Counted from the first letter of the stretch, positions 1 through 9,122 are shown. The stretch is DNA of 55,756 nucleotides from Ruminococcaceae bacterium UBA6434 (GCA_002437245.1 DJOQ01000012.1:1-55756), one strand, 5' to 3'. Notes: generated from the sequence alone by a model not told the origin. Translations and numbers: made by a program.

Positions 1-22
1 TGAAATTACACTACTCTCAAAC
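1..22 (-). CRISPR. First CRISPR repeat, cut by the window edge
   Basis: Read on the minus strand, these 22 bases begin GTTTGAGAGTAG, the 5' part of a typical 36-bp type II-A repeat. They lie directly after the cas9-cas1-cas2-csn2 genes and pair with the anti-repeat of the tracrRNA near 6102-6124: a 6-bp lower stem, a GA/GAGT bulge, then a perfect 10-bp upper stem. The rest of the repeat and all spacers lie left of base 1, so array length and targets cannot be seen. Confidence 0.85.
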
Positions 23-105
23 CTCAAATAAACTGCGCCACTACAATGCACAGGGTAATAATATAAGGTACTTTTATTATACTACCTATGTTATGCCATC
101 GTCAA
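23..105 (-). promoter_or_regulatory. CRISPR leader with pre-crRNA promoter
   Basis: On the minus strand a TTGACG box (100-105) and a TATAAT box (76-81) are 18 bp apart, with the -35 inside the last codons of csn2. Transcription would start near 69 and enter the first repeat about 46 nt later. The last seven leader bases before the repeat (23-29) read ATTTGAG, identical to the leader-anchoring sequence known to direct Cas1-Cas2 integration in Streptococcus pyogenes type II-A. The promoter is inferred from box match and spacing. Confidence 0.75.
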
Positions 106-763
106 TAACGCAAAGATCATCATCGACAATATACACCTTTTCACCGTCGCGAGGCGCTTTGGGCGCCGTGTTTTCCACCATTAAAAGGTTTATATGCTCA
201 AGCGATAAATCCTTTAACAGCGACGATATTTCATCGGGTGAAAAGTAAAGGCTAATATTTGCGGCAACAAATACCTTTGTCTTGAGGTATTTTGCCGACA
301 GCTTCAAGAAATCAGCAAAATTCTGTAAAACCGAATCCGATTCCGCAGAAAACCTGAAGTCAATCAGCTTTATGATTGCAGAGGTATCCGTTTCATCAGA
401 ATATTCGCAGTCGAAATCGCAAAATGTCGCAAGCTTATCCGCAAGCCTTGCAATCGCCGCTTTTACTTCTGCCGTTTCCTCGGCAAATTCGTCATTTGCC
501 GTCTGCTGCATATATCCGTCGAGTTTTCCGAGGAGCTTTCTGCTGTTCAAATCGACAAAAATCGGATCGGAGATAAAGCAACCGTATTTGGGAAATTCAA
601 ACGGCTTAAAGTTTTCGGAAAAGACAAAATAATTTTCTTCGCAAGAGGTCAAAAAAGACGACAAAACCTCTCTGTAAAGCTTTTTGTTTTCTATTACGAG
701 CACAGAAAAAACGCCATCGCCTATCTCTATGCACTCATCCATATATGAAAACTTTGCTCTCAT
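86..763 (-). CDS. csn2: Csn2, type II-A spacer acquisition protein
   Basis: A 225-residue protein of the length expected for Csn2, encoded last in the order cas9-cas1-cas2-csn2 that defines subtype II-A. Csn2 forms a ring that binds DNA ends and is needed for spacer uptake with Cas1, Cas2 and Cas9. Its ATG overlaps the cas2 stop by four bases, so translation is probably coupled. The stop codon lies within the pre-crRNA promoter. The protein is divergent, and the call rests on position and length as much as on sequence. Confidence 0.8.
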   Translation of the reverse strand: MRAKFSYMDECIEIGDGVFSVLVIENKKLYREVLSSFLTSCEENYFVFSENFKPFEFPKYGCFISDPIFVDLNSRKLLGKLDGYMQQTANDEFAEETAEVKAAIARLADKLATFCDFDCEYSDETDTSAIIKLIDFRFSAESDSVLQNFADFLKLSAKYLKTKVFVAANISLYFSPDEISSLLKDLSLEHINLLMVENTAPKAPRDGEKVYIVDDDLCVIDDGIT

Positions 764-1080
764 AATATCAACAGCCTTTCATCCGAATCTACAATGTTGC
801 TGTGACTTTTGCCGACAATCATTTCCATTTTAGCGAACTGCTTTTCGGTAACGGTAAGCATTTGCACAAGACCCGACGGCGGTTTCTGCTTTTTTACCGA
901 GTCGCAAATACCCGTTGCGACATTTTTGTTAAGCGCTATTTTGGAGTATACGGATTCCTGCATCATCATAAATCCGCTTTTAATCAAAAATTTACGAAAC
1001 TTGGCATATTCGCGCCGTTCGCTTTTGGTAGTTGTCGGCAAATCAAAAAATACAATTACTCTCATAAATCTATAACTCAT
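760..1080 (-). CDS. cas2: Cas2, CRISPR integrase subunit
   Basis: A 106-residue Cas2. It starts MSYRFMRVIVFFDLPT, close to the Streptococcus pyogenes type II-A protein, with the conserved Asp at residue 13 after the first beta strand and the family-typical VTEKQF and SDER segments near the C-terminus. Cas2 is the central dimer of the Cas1-Cas2 integrase and measures the spacer. Its start overlaps the cas1 stop by 11 bases and its stop overlaps csn2, as in a tightly coupled adaptation operon. A second in-frame Met (residue 6) could also be the start. Confidence 0.95.
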   Translation of the reverse strand: MSYRFMRVIVFFDLPTTTKSERREYAKFRKFLIKSGFMMMQESVYSKIALNKNVATGICDSVKKQKPPSGLVQMLTVTEKQFAKMEMIVGKSHSNIVDSDERLLIL

Positions 1081-1951
1081 ACTTCACTTCCGCAAACTTC
1101 ACAAGCGAAGCGTCATTTTGTTCTATTGCGGCAAATACGCTTTTTACATAGAGCTTTATTACATTCATAAGCGTATTTGCCTTGCCGTCCACCAAGAATT
1201 CTTTATTCAGTAAGCCTATCAGCGTGCTCTTCTGCTCCTTGCCGAATTCCTCGGGCATCATGGATTTCACACAAAAATCGACTATCGGACGAAACGGCTC
1301 CATTAAATCGCAGCCCAAATTAAATTGATTAAACATATTATCGTGAAATATACCGAGCTGTGTCAAATAACCGCTGCAAACTATTTCGCGGTTAACGCAT
1401 GACAAAATCAAGCTGTAACCGTAATTCAACGCGGCGTTTATGGGAATATCGTCGTTTCTGCCGAAATCCTTGCCGAAAAGGGCGTTGAAATACACCTTTG
1501 CGGCGTGCCCCTCGCGATTTGTTTCATCGTTGAATTCAAGCTCGTTTATGTACCCCTCAAGGAGCTTATACTGCTCAAGCCCGTAATGCTTTAAAAGCAG
1601 AGCCTGATTTTTGATTTTTTCGGCAACTATATTTGTCCACACAAGCTTTTTTGCATCGTCTGCCCAGGATATTTGGGTTTTCAGCTTCTGACTGCAATCA
1701 TGACAGCCGTAATATGAGACGAGCTCCGAGGACGGATTTCGTTTTTCATCGCAGAATATCACCTTGATTTTTCGTTCGGTTAATTGGCTGAGCAGCGCCG
1801 CGGTAACGGAGCTTGCCGTATTCTCAACTATCAGAACGGAAATCTCGTCGAGGTGGACGCGCATTGTTTTTTCGACATCACGCACCGCCAAATAGCCCAT
1901 GGAATAATCAAGCTTAGAGGGATTTGTAACAACAACCACACGCCAGCCCAT
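1070..1951 (-). CDS. cas1: Cas1, CRISPR integrase (type II-A)
   Basis: A 293-residue Cas1, the catalytic subunit that inserts new spacers at the leader end of the array. The metal-binding triad of the family is visible as Glu148 (NREGHAAK), His203 (IFHDN) and Glu218 (DLMEPFRP), very near the positions in the S. pyogenes protein. The gene starts 12 bp after the cas9 stop, with a GGGGGAG ribosome site in that gap, and overlaps cas2. It appears intact. Confidence 0.97.
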   Translation of the reverse strand: MGWRVVVVTNPSKLDYSMGYLAVRDVEKTMRVHLDEISVLIVENTASSVTAALLSQLTERKIKVIFCDEKRNPSSELVSYYGCHDCSQKLKTQISWADDAKKLVWTNIVAEKIKNQALLLKHYGLEQYKLLEGYINELEFNDETNREGHAAKVYFNALFGKDFGRNDDIPINAALNYGYSLILSCVNREIVCSGYLTQLGIFHDNMFNQFNLGCDLMEPFRPIVDFCVKSMMPEEFGKEQKSTLIGLLNKEFLVDGKANTLMNVIKLYVKSVFAAIEQNDASLVKFAEVKYEL

Positions 1952-1963
1952 AACAACTCCCCC

Positions 1964-4900
1964 TTATTTCAGCAGGTCAATTTCCTGCTCAAAAAGACCC
2001 GTTACCGACTGGTTAATAAGCTTTATGCTGCCGACGTTTTTAATTCCTGTAAACTGAACGTTAGTTACCATTACGCCTGCCTGTCCGCTTTCCCCTATAA
2101 GCCTAAGGTCTCCCGACAATACATTAGCGTGAAGGATTTTCAGAATTTCGTTTAAAACGTAGCATTGCTCCTCCGGTGAACAGAGCACAAATTTTTCGCG
2201 GCGGTTTTCGAGCTTTTTACCGATGCCGCTGAATTTTACTCTCAAAACCGTATTGAGCATTTTGCCCGTTAAGATATCGTAAAGCTCGATATTTTCTTCT
2301 GCCGAAATATTGTCCCTCGAAATAATCTCCCTGTCCTTATACTTTGTTAAATAATTTTCGATATTTCTGATATACCTTTCATATTTATACCCCAAAACAA
2401 GCTGTATTCCGGGCTTGTATCCTATCTGATTTCCGGTTTTGTTACTTATATACATTCTGCAGCCGTCAAAGGATATACAGGCGTCATATTTAACGCATGG
2501 AATGAGAATTTTTACGCTTGAAGCACCGTCTATACGGTTTGCAACAAAGCCCTGCATATCGGCTTCATATTCTTTCACCTCATACAGATTGACGGGGAAC
2601 ATCTGACGCACGGTTTTACCCTTTTTATCGGTATACTCCACATACGAAAAATATGCCGAGGTCGCTTTATCGTATCCGCCGTATTTTTCTATACAGCTTC
2701 TTGCGCCCGAAGCCTTCAGCGGGACCTGGCCTTTTCCTTTTTTCAAAGGATTGATTTTAAACAGTCCTCCTTGCTTTTTGCGCGGAAACCTTGTATAGCG
2801 AATATTGTTTTTATTCATAAATCTGCGGACGGTATTCATACTGTCTTTGACCGACCACGCGCCCGGTATATCGTAATTAAAAAAGTTTTCGGGATTTACG
2901 GTATATCTCTTGTCGTTGTTTTGCAGACCCTTTATGAAATTTATTTTATTATGAGTGACCTTTACATTGTATGCATTGCCGACCACAATATTGAGGTAAG
3001 CGTCCTTTGCATGATGCAAATCGTTCACTTCACGGCACTTGAGCATATCATTTTTTTGCCTGAAAGCATGAGCCAAAGCCGCTTTAACATATACTATTTC
3101 GGTTTTCGGTTTCGGGTACAGCTGCTCTAATATATGCGCGACGGCCTTTGTAGACTGCTGCGTTTCGGTGAGCTGCCTTGACACAAACGCGGAGAGCTCG
3201 TCATCGGTAAGCGGCGTTTTACGCGTAAGGCGCTTATATGTTTCCTCGCTTATCAGTCCGCTGTTACGAAGCATCTGCCAATATGAACTCATTTTGCTCT
3301 GTACAGCCGCATCAATGGGATAAACATTGGTTTTACCGGCATTTACGGTTTTATTGACAAGGACTCTGTTTGTAAGGCTGTCGTCCTTTATCTTTGACTG
3401 AGGATAAATATGGTCTATATCAAAGCGGCTGTTGCCGTTCAACAGCTCGCCGAGCGATATTTCGTCGCCCGTATACATACATCTGCCGAGCTGAATATAG
3501 TAGAAATAAAGCTTGTCGCTTCTGAGCCTTGATTCGTCCTCATCGTTTAGAGATTTACTTAAAACGTCGAAATCCGGGCAGAATTTTTCGGCTTCTTTTT
3601 TACAGCTTTTGTATAATTCCATAAGCCTGTTTTTTCTTGAATCCCTGTGTCTTTCTTCTCTGTTATCAATACCTCTTGCAACTTCTATAAATATCTTTTT
3701 CGGAGGTTTGCCCTGTATCTTTTCTATTTCTTTAGCTATTAACAGCGACCTTAATATCGGGCGCTTAACCTTCGGTGAAACGTAAAGCGAATCAACGAGT
3801 TCGCGCATGGAATGTTCTTTTCCGTCGGAGGAAAGTTCATTGATTTTATCGTTGACCGTCTTTTTTTCGTCGTCTCCGGGGCAAAAATCCTCGGAATAAA
3901 GAATCTGCATCAAATTGAAGTTGGTCTCCCAAAGAGCCGTTATGATATTCATAACCTCGCCGGTCTTTTTGTATGTAAACTCAACATCACATAAAAATTC
4001 CTTTGACAGACGACTCCAGCCGCTGTATTTTAGCTTGCATATTTTTTTGATGTCATCATCCGTCAGCTTTTCGGGGAAAAGCTTTTTCAGCCTTTTTTTG
4101 AGTAATTTTTTATCGTCGCCGAAAATTACCGATGACGCAATGATATCCTCTTTATCTTTAGGCGACAAATTTTCGTAATCCTTAAAATCCAAATACGGCT
4201 TTAGGGAGGATTTTATGTTTGCGTCTATGCCGCTCAACACATCATCGTTTTTAAGGCAGCCCAAGGATTTAAGATAGTCTTTGAGCTTACTTACGGTGAC
4301 CTTACGGCGAGTCATAAACAAATCGTTATAAATTCTCTGCTTTAATTCAACCGGAATATCCTCACCGTTGATTTTAAGATTATTTATCTCGTTGAGAACC
4401 GCAAATTTCGAATAGAGAAGCGAGTCCTTCGGAATAACGTCGCACTGCGGCAAATAAGTGCATTTGCTCGTAAGATTGTTTATGAACTTCTCGGCGGAAG
4501 CGTCAACATCGACAACGTCGTTAAAGTTCCACGGATATATTTTTTCACCGTCTTTTCTTTTGAGCCAGCTTTTTTGGGTATGAGTGTTAAGCGGTCCGAC
4601 ATAATACGGAATGCGATACTCAAATATTTTGATTATTTTATCGTATACGGAAACACCGTTTTCATCGCACGAATTTAAAAACGGTAAATATTCTTTGGCG
4701 TTGTCCAAAACAGCCTTCAGCTCTTCCTCATTTATCTGCATGGGAATGACGCCGTTATCCTTTGTCACCTGTTTCGGCATAAAGGTCTTATTCTCGATTT
4801 CGTCAAACATTTCTTTGTATGACGGGTCGGCGTTTTTACCGAGCTTCTTTTTAAGATAATCGCAGAACTGCTCGCAATTACAGGCCTTTTTAAGTTCACC

Positions 4901-6005
4901 CGTTTTGCCGCTTTCTTTAATGTGGCCGGAATACGCCGCATAATTGTCACATTTTCCGTCGCTTATTTTAAATATCTCGTTATACTCTTCGGGTAAATAT
5001 GTTTTGACATATTTTTTAAGCGTTTTTAAATCATTTTTATGTTTTTCATATACGGCGACCTTTGCCTCGGAGATATACTTTTTGCCGTCTAAAATATCGG
5101 CGAGCACAGCCCAATCGTATACCGCCTTTAAAAGCTCGACAAGCTCAAAGCGATCGCCTAAAACGGACGCGTATGTTTCTTCGTTTTCTTCGTAGCCGCT
5201 TTTAAACGATATACTGTTCTTCTCTGCGGTTTTGAGTTCGTCATCGTCAAACAAGTCGCACATCTTAACAGTCGAGCCGCTTAAAACCGCCATTACGGCG
5301 TAAGAAACGGGGTCGGATTTTTTTTGTGATACCGAAAAGCGAAGCAAGATTTTTTGTCTTTTCGATTTTACCCTGATGCCTGTCCTTTAATATGTCTTTA
5401 AACTGCTCGATATCGGAACAATTAAGCTGTATTTCGTTGTCGCCGAGATAAGAACACAAAGCGCCATATGCCGAATCGAAGTCCTTGGCCGACGACAGGG
5501 AATCAAAGAGGAAATGTCCCCTGTTTTTTATGATATGGTGTAGGGCTAAAAAGACCAGCCTTACATCATGCGGTTCTTTATTTTTAATAAGCTCGTATCT
5601 CAGGTGATATATTGTCGGATATTCCTTACAGAAGTCCTTATCGGTATAATTTTCGTCTGCAAAAACGGCATATTTATCATCGCCGGACTTGTCCTCCGGC
5701 CACAAATTACTCTCGTGAAGCCGTCTGAAAAACGTACAGTCCTTTTTGCAAATTTCTTCATCAAAAAGCATTTCCAAAAGCGACAAACGCTCTTTTTTTC
5801 GCTGAGTTCGCCTTCTTGCACTTCTGAAGCCCCTGCGTTCAGCCGAGGTTTGACCCTCATCAAAAAGATGAACGCCCCACATAGCATTTCCGTTGAACTT
5901 CGGAATGACGTAATCCGCGTCGGTTACAGCCCATCCCACAGAATCGGACCCGATGTCAAGACCCAAATAATAATCGTAATCCACATTCCGCAATTTTTTA
6001 CCCAT
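1964..6005 (-). CDS. cas9: Cas9, type II-A effector nuclease; frame broken at an A8 tract
   Basis: The frame is open from 6005 to about 5318 and resumes, shifted, to 1964. Removing one A from the run of eight (5318-5325) joins both parts into about 1,346 residues, normal for II-A Cas9. Visible features are RuvC-I Asp17 (LGLDIGSDSVGWA), an arginine-rich bridge helix near residues 60-80, RuvC-II Glu774 (FIEVARG), the HNH His865 (DIDHIYPQ) and RuvC-III HHAKDAY with Asp1001 (restored numbering). Every catalytic residue is present. As written, the upstream frame ends 17 codons after the tract, giving a 246-residue fragment. The start has AAAGGAG seven bases upstream. A sequencing error, a true mutation, phase variation and transcriptional slippage are all possible. 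Confidence 0.93.
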
Positions 6006-6054
6006 AAAAATTCTCCTTTAAAAATATATTACACTCATCGAATGAAAAACGGTG

Positions 6055-6083
6055 TTGACAAAACCTAAACAAGATGTTATGAT
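6055..6083 (+). promoter_or_regulatory. tracrRNA promoter
   Basis: A TTGACA box (6055-6060) and a TATGAT box (6078-6083) are separated by exactly 17 bp, pointing rightward and away from cas9. The predicted start, near 6090, lies just before the anti-repeat. Confidence 0.85.
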
Positions 6084-6089
6084 GTAGAT

Positions 6090-6200
6090 AATCTCAGTAC
6101 CGAGATTACACTACGAGTTCAAATAAAAATTTATTCTAACCGTTGCTTCGGCAACCTCACAGTGTGTGAGTTAGACCTGCTTTTGGCAGGTCTTTTTATT
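6090..6200 (+). ncRNA. tracrRNA
   Basis: The anti-repeat at 6105-6124 pairs with the CRISPR repeat: 10-bp upper stem, 2-against-4 nt bulge, 6-bp lower stem. This is the same architecture as the S. pyogenes repeat:anti-repeat duplex. Three hairpins follow: GTTGC-TTCG-GCAAC (nexus-like), CTCACA-gtg-TGTGAG, and GACCTGC/GCAGGTC (6174-6192) with a T-rich tail that forms the terminator. The 5' end also carries an inverted repeat, AATCTC (6090-6095) and GAGATT (6102-6107), which could fold back over part of the anti-repeat. The RNA is divergent from cas9. The exact 5' end is inferred from the promoter. Confidence 0.92.
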
Positions 6201-6346
6201 TTTTTCGGGATTGCGCCGAAAGGCGTTGACACGGCAATACCGCGCCCGACACAGACCGCACTGTTGTTATTTTATCATATAAAACAGCCTGTGTAAACCG
6301 AATTTTGTGTTTAAACATATCAAACGTCCGCATTTGCGGACATATT
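6201..6346. other. Intergenic DNA, no gene seen
   Basis: Between the tracrRNA terminator and the next terminator I see no convincing ORF. It contains a CGCC-GAAA-GGCG tetraloop hairpin just after the tracrRNA tail and a GTCCGCA/TGCGGAC hairpin near 6326-6340. Neither has a clear promoter. Confidence 0.5.
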
Positions 6347-6379
6347 AAAGACCGTCCCGAAAAAAACGGAACGGTCTTT
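6347..6379. terminator. Bidirectional intrinsic terminator
   Basis: AAAGACCGT and ACGGTCTTT arms flank an A-rich loop, with T-rich sequence outside the stem on both strands. It would stop minus-strand readthrough from the cotJ side towards cas9 and any plus-strand transcript beyond tracrRNA. Confidence 0.65.
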
Positions 6380-6433
6380 ATTTTATATATTTACATATGG
6401 GTACAAGTTCTGTGGCAAAAAGAAGCCGCACCC

Positions 6434-6711
6434 AAAGGTTGAGCGTTTATAAGGAAGTATTGGTTTCTCGCATAAAAATCCCTTATGCTTTTGTCAAAAA
6501 GCCTCGCAAGGCGACAGCCTTGCTTCGTTTCTTGACTTCGGCATAAAAAATTTTTATAGCTATGAAACTGCGTAGCACTTCAAAACGATATCGTTTTTGA
6601 TACCGGAAAAGGCAAACCCATCAGATAAGTCGTGGCTCATCTGATGGGTTTAACGCATTATTGTGCAAAGATGTTGTTTTGAAGCAAAACTGCCTTATAA
6701 ACACTCAGCCA
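6434..6711. repeat. MITE-like, hairpin-rich element with imperfect terminal inverted repeats
   Basis: The left end contains GTTGAGCGTTTATAAGGAAG. The right end, read on the other strand, contains GCTGAGTGTTTATAAGGCAG, so the ends form an imperfect inverted repeat about 275 bp apart. Inside are GCATAA/TTATGC (6470-6488), GCAAGGC-gaca-GCCTTGC (6506-6523), a perfect AAAACGATATCGTTTT (6582-6597) and a 13-bp stem AAACCCATCAGAT/ATCTGATGGGTTT (6614-6651). There is no coding frame. The right end starts six bases after the cotJC stop codon. A further copy of the end sequence sits at 55735-55756. Confidence 0.6.
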
Positions 6712-6712
6712 A

Positions 6713-7330
6713 TCAGCGCATTTTTTTGTTACATCTTGTATCAAAGCTCGGATTAAAGGCGTAGAAGTTCTTTTCGTTCAGCTTGTCGGTGGCAATTCTG
6801 AGTCCTTCGCCGAATCGCTGATAATGGACTATCTCGCGCTCGCGCAGGAATTTTATGACGTCTCTGACATCGGGGTCGTCAACAAGCCTCAGAATGTTGT
6901 CATATGTGGTTCGCGCCTTTTGTTCAGCCGCCATATTTTCGTGAAGGTCTGTTATGACATCTCCCTTAGCCGCTATGGAGCCGGCGTTAAACGGCATACC
7001 GTTTGCACCTGCCGGGTACACTCCCGTTGTATGGTTTACAAAGTACGCGTCGAACCCACCTTGCTTAATTTGTTCCTGAGTAAGATTTCGCGTAAGCTGA
7101 TAAACTATTGCACCTATCATTTCGAGGTGCCCGAGCTCCTCGGTACCGATATCGGTGAGAAGTCCTTTAAGCTCGGGATAAGGCATTGAAAAACGCTGTG
7201 AAAGATAACGCAGCGAAGCGCCGAGCTCTCCGTCGGGACCGCCGTACTGTTCTAATACTATCTGAGCGTATTTGGGATTTGGATTTTTTATATTTACCGG
7301 GTATTGCAGCATTTTTTCATACGAAAACAT
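6713..7330 (-). CDS. cotJC: CotJC, spore coat protein of the manganese-catalase fold
   Basis: A 205-residue ferritin-like protein that matches CotJC throughout, beginning MFSYEKMLQYPV. The Glu/His-rich helices include GTEELGHLEMIGAIVY and ENMAAEQKA, the di-manganese-type ligands of this family. CotJC is a coat or outer-spore-layer protein made in the mother cell during sporulation. Whether it has catalase activity here is unknown. It is the last gene of cotJA-cotJB-cotJC and overlaps the cotJB stop by one base (TAATG). Confidence 0.95.
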   Translation of the reverse strand: MFSYEKMLQYPVNIKNPNPKYAQIVLEQYGGPDGELGASLRYLSQRFSMPYPELKGLLTDIGTEELGHLEMIGAIVYQLTRNLTQEQIKQGGFDAYFVNHTTGVYPAGANGMPFNAGSIAAKGDVITDLHENMAAEQKARTTYDNILRLVDDPDVRDVIKFLREREIVHYQRFGEGLRIATDKLNEKNFYAFNPSFDTRCNKKMR

Positions 7331-7584
7331 TATTTAACACACTCCTCTTGTTTTTCCCAAGGCCACGGTGATTTCAACCATTTTGCACCGTTGCCCTCTA
7401 AGGGGCTCAGCGGTCCGTATTTCTCCGAAAATTCGGCTCTCACTTCATCGTAGCATTTTTTATACCCCCGGTAACGCGCCTCGGCGGCGGTATCCATAGG
7501 ATGCGTATCGAGATAGAGATGCAGTTCCCAAAGCGAGAATTGAAGAGAACCGAGCTTTAAAAGCATGGCTTTTCTCGTATTCAT
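7330..7584 (-). CDS. cotJB: CotJB, spore coat protein
   Basis: A small protein of 84 residues from the favoured ATG at 7584 (86 from an ATG at 7590). The later ATG has GGGGGA about eight bases upstream and overlaps the cotJA stop as ATGA, so it is the better start. It matches CotJB, a short helical partner of CotJC rich in Trp and Tyr (SPWPWEKQ near the end). Its function in the coat is not known in detail. Confidence 0.93.
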   Translation of the reverse strand: MNTRKAMLLKLGSLQFSLWELHLYLDTHPMDTAAEARYRGYKKCYDEVRAEFSEKYGPLSPLEGNGAKWLKSPWPWEKQEECVK

Positions 7585-7823
7585 ATACATCTTCCCCCTA
7601 AGAACGGCTTATTAAGGTCCGTAAACACAGTACCGTTTTTATATCCTGTTTCAACATCGTACATCGTCGTATTTGTCTGAAACGGAACGTAAGCCATTGT
7701 AGTTACCGTATTTTTCGGCAGGGGCGATGTGCCGAGGTACTCGCTCGACGGATTTACCGGGCAGCAGTCGCCTGAGTCTTCGGCTCTGAGAGATTTTTCG
7801 CAGAAATCCAAAAATTCGTTCAA
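7581..7823 (-). CDS. cotJA: CotJA, spore coat associated protein
   Basis: An 80-residue protein with the CotJA core: AYVPFQT, then a tyrosine-containing stretch, then GTVFTDLNKPF. It starts with TTG, preceded by AAGGAG at the proper spacing. It is first in the cotJABC operon and has a Cys-rich N-terminal part (DCCPVNP). The operon indicates an endospore former. No clear sporulation sigma-factor promoter could be assigned upstream. Confidence 0.88.
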   Translation of the reverse strand: MNEFLDFCEKSLRAEDSGDCCPVNPSSEYLGTSPLPKNTVTTMAYVPFQTNTTMYDVETGYKNGTVFTDLNKPFLGGRCI

Positions 7824-7900
7824 CAGATATTTCTCCTTATAATTTATTTGTGCAACCTTTCGATACCATATTATTCGGACGAGACATCAAAAGTGACAAA

Positions 7901-7940
7901 AAACCGATCCTCCGCGGCTGAGCCGTTTCGGACCGGTTTA
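7901..7940 (-). terminator. Terminator of the E2-like gene
   Basis: On the minus strand a hairpin with TAAACCGGTCC and GGATCGGTTT arms is followed by six T. It lies 21 bases past the stop of the gene at 7961-8917. Confidence 0.75.
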
Positions 7941-7960
7941 TTTGGGAGCAAAGTTAAAAA

Positions 7961-8917
7961 TCAGGCGTCAAGACGAGCGACTTTATTGTTTTTATCGCTG
8001 CTTTTCCAAGTGTGTATAACCTTCGGATTTGCAAATATTTCATCAAGCTTTTTAAGGAAAGGAACTATGTCGCCGAAATCAAGCGCACGATGGTCAAAGG
8101 CTATGCAGATGGGGAGCACCTTGCGCGCTTCTATCGTTTTGTTGCCGAGGCTGTCGGTCATAACCATGGGCTTATCCTGAACGGCGCCTACGCCGAACGC
8201 CGTAACCTGCGGCGGTATTATTTCAAGTAAAGCAGCCGCACCGGACTGTTCGCGGTAAAGCGAGCCGAGGTTTGATATTGTGGTTGTGCCCTGCTCTATA
8301 TCGTGTTTTGTGAGGCGCTCCGTTTCGGGTATAGCTTCATACTCTTTTTTTTCCTCGCCCTTTAAGGTTTTAACCTTATGCTTGCCTGTTTTGGAGCCTA
8401 TAAGGCGGTATATAGCCTGCATAAATTTACCCTTTTTAAGAGCGGTGAGAGTATTATCTAATGATACGTCAAACATAGCTTCGTCAAGATTTGTGTTTTC
8501 CGCTCTTCTTTTTACATCGTTTACGGCGTCGGTCATCTCGTCAAGATTTTTATTTTCAAAGCCGCGAAGATTTACGGTCATCATTTCACCGCTCGGAAGA
8601 ATCATCGGCATAGAAATGTTTATATCCTCAAAAGTATCGATTCTGCCGCGTACAAGCTTACGGTCGAATTCTATATGAGAATTCATAACGGGAGCTGCTT
8701 TAAGTCCCTCTGTAATGATTTTCATTATTACGGTATTGAGCGTTATCCTGCTGTCACGGTCACGGTCGAGATTCAATTTTTTACACTCGTGCATAAGCTT
8801 TGTAACATCCGGCTCATACATATATGTCACGTGAGGGATTGTTTCCCAGCTTTCGCTTGTCATATTTGAAACTATCTTTCTCTGTATTCCGAAGTGGATT
8901 GTATTTGTTTTTTTCAT
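7961..8917 (-). CDS. Orphan 2-oxoacid dehydrogenase acyltransferase (E2)-like protein
   Basis: A 318-residue protein with the catalytic acyltransferase fold of E2 subunits. The C-terminal FDHRALDFGD matches the active-site region HRxxD and is followed by the usual FLKKLDEIF helix. There is no lipoyl or subunit-binding domain, and no E1 or E3 gene is nearby, so it is unlikely to serve a normal pyruvate-dehydrogenase-type complex. Stand-alone proteins of this kind occur in Clostridia without an assigned substrate. An acyl-CoA-dependent transferase role is inference. The start is supported by AAAGGAG nine bases upstream. It has its own terminator and appears monocistronic. Confidence 0.8.
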   Translation of the reverse strand: MKKTNTIHFGIQRKIVSNMTSESWETIPHVTYMYEPDVTKLMHECKKLNLDRDRDSRITLNTVIMKIITEGLKAAPVMNSHIEFDRKLVRGRIDTFEDINISMPMILPSGEMMTVNLRGFENKNLDEMTDAVNDVKRRAENTNLDEAMFDVSLDNTLTALKKGKFMQAIYRLIGSKTGKHKVKTLKGEEKKEYEAIPETERLTKHDIEQGTTTISNLGSLYREQSGAAALLEIIPPQVTAFGVGAVQDKPMVMTDSLGNKTIEARKVLPICIAFDHRALDFGDIVPFLKKLDEIFANPKVIHTWKSSDKNNKVARLDA

Positions 8918-9122
8918 GGTTGTTTACTCCTTTTGTGTCGTTCTGTTTTTATTTATTAGATGCGTTCGTTTTTCGCTTCCGTTGCCAAAATAATACACAA
9001 AAGAGTGCGGTTGCGCTATACATTTTAGTTTTCAATTCGGTTTACAAGGGGGAAAAAATCGGTTGCGGGCACGCTGTTTCAACAAACACGGGCAGTTGCC
9101 GTAAATTTAAGGATAGAAAAAA
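8918..9122. other. Intergenic DNA upstream of the E2-like gene
   Basis: This is the upstream region of the minus-strand gene at 8917. It is AT-rich near the gene. I could not fix a strong promoter, and no small gene or conserved RNA is visible. Confidence 0.4.

Noticed and set aside
1964..5347. The second part of cas9 as an independent gene starting at 5347
   Set aside because: Its first codon is a TTG without a ribosome site inside the Cas9 fold; it is the continuation of the interrupted frame.
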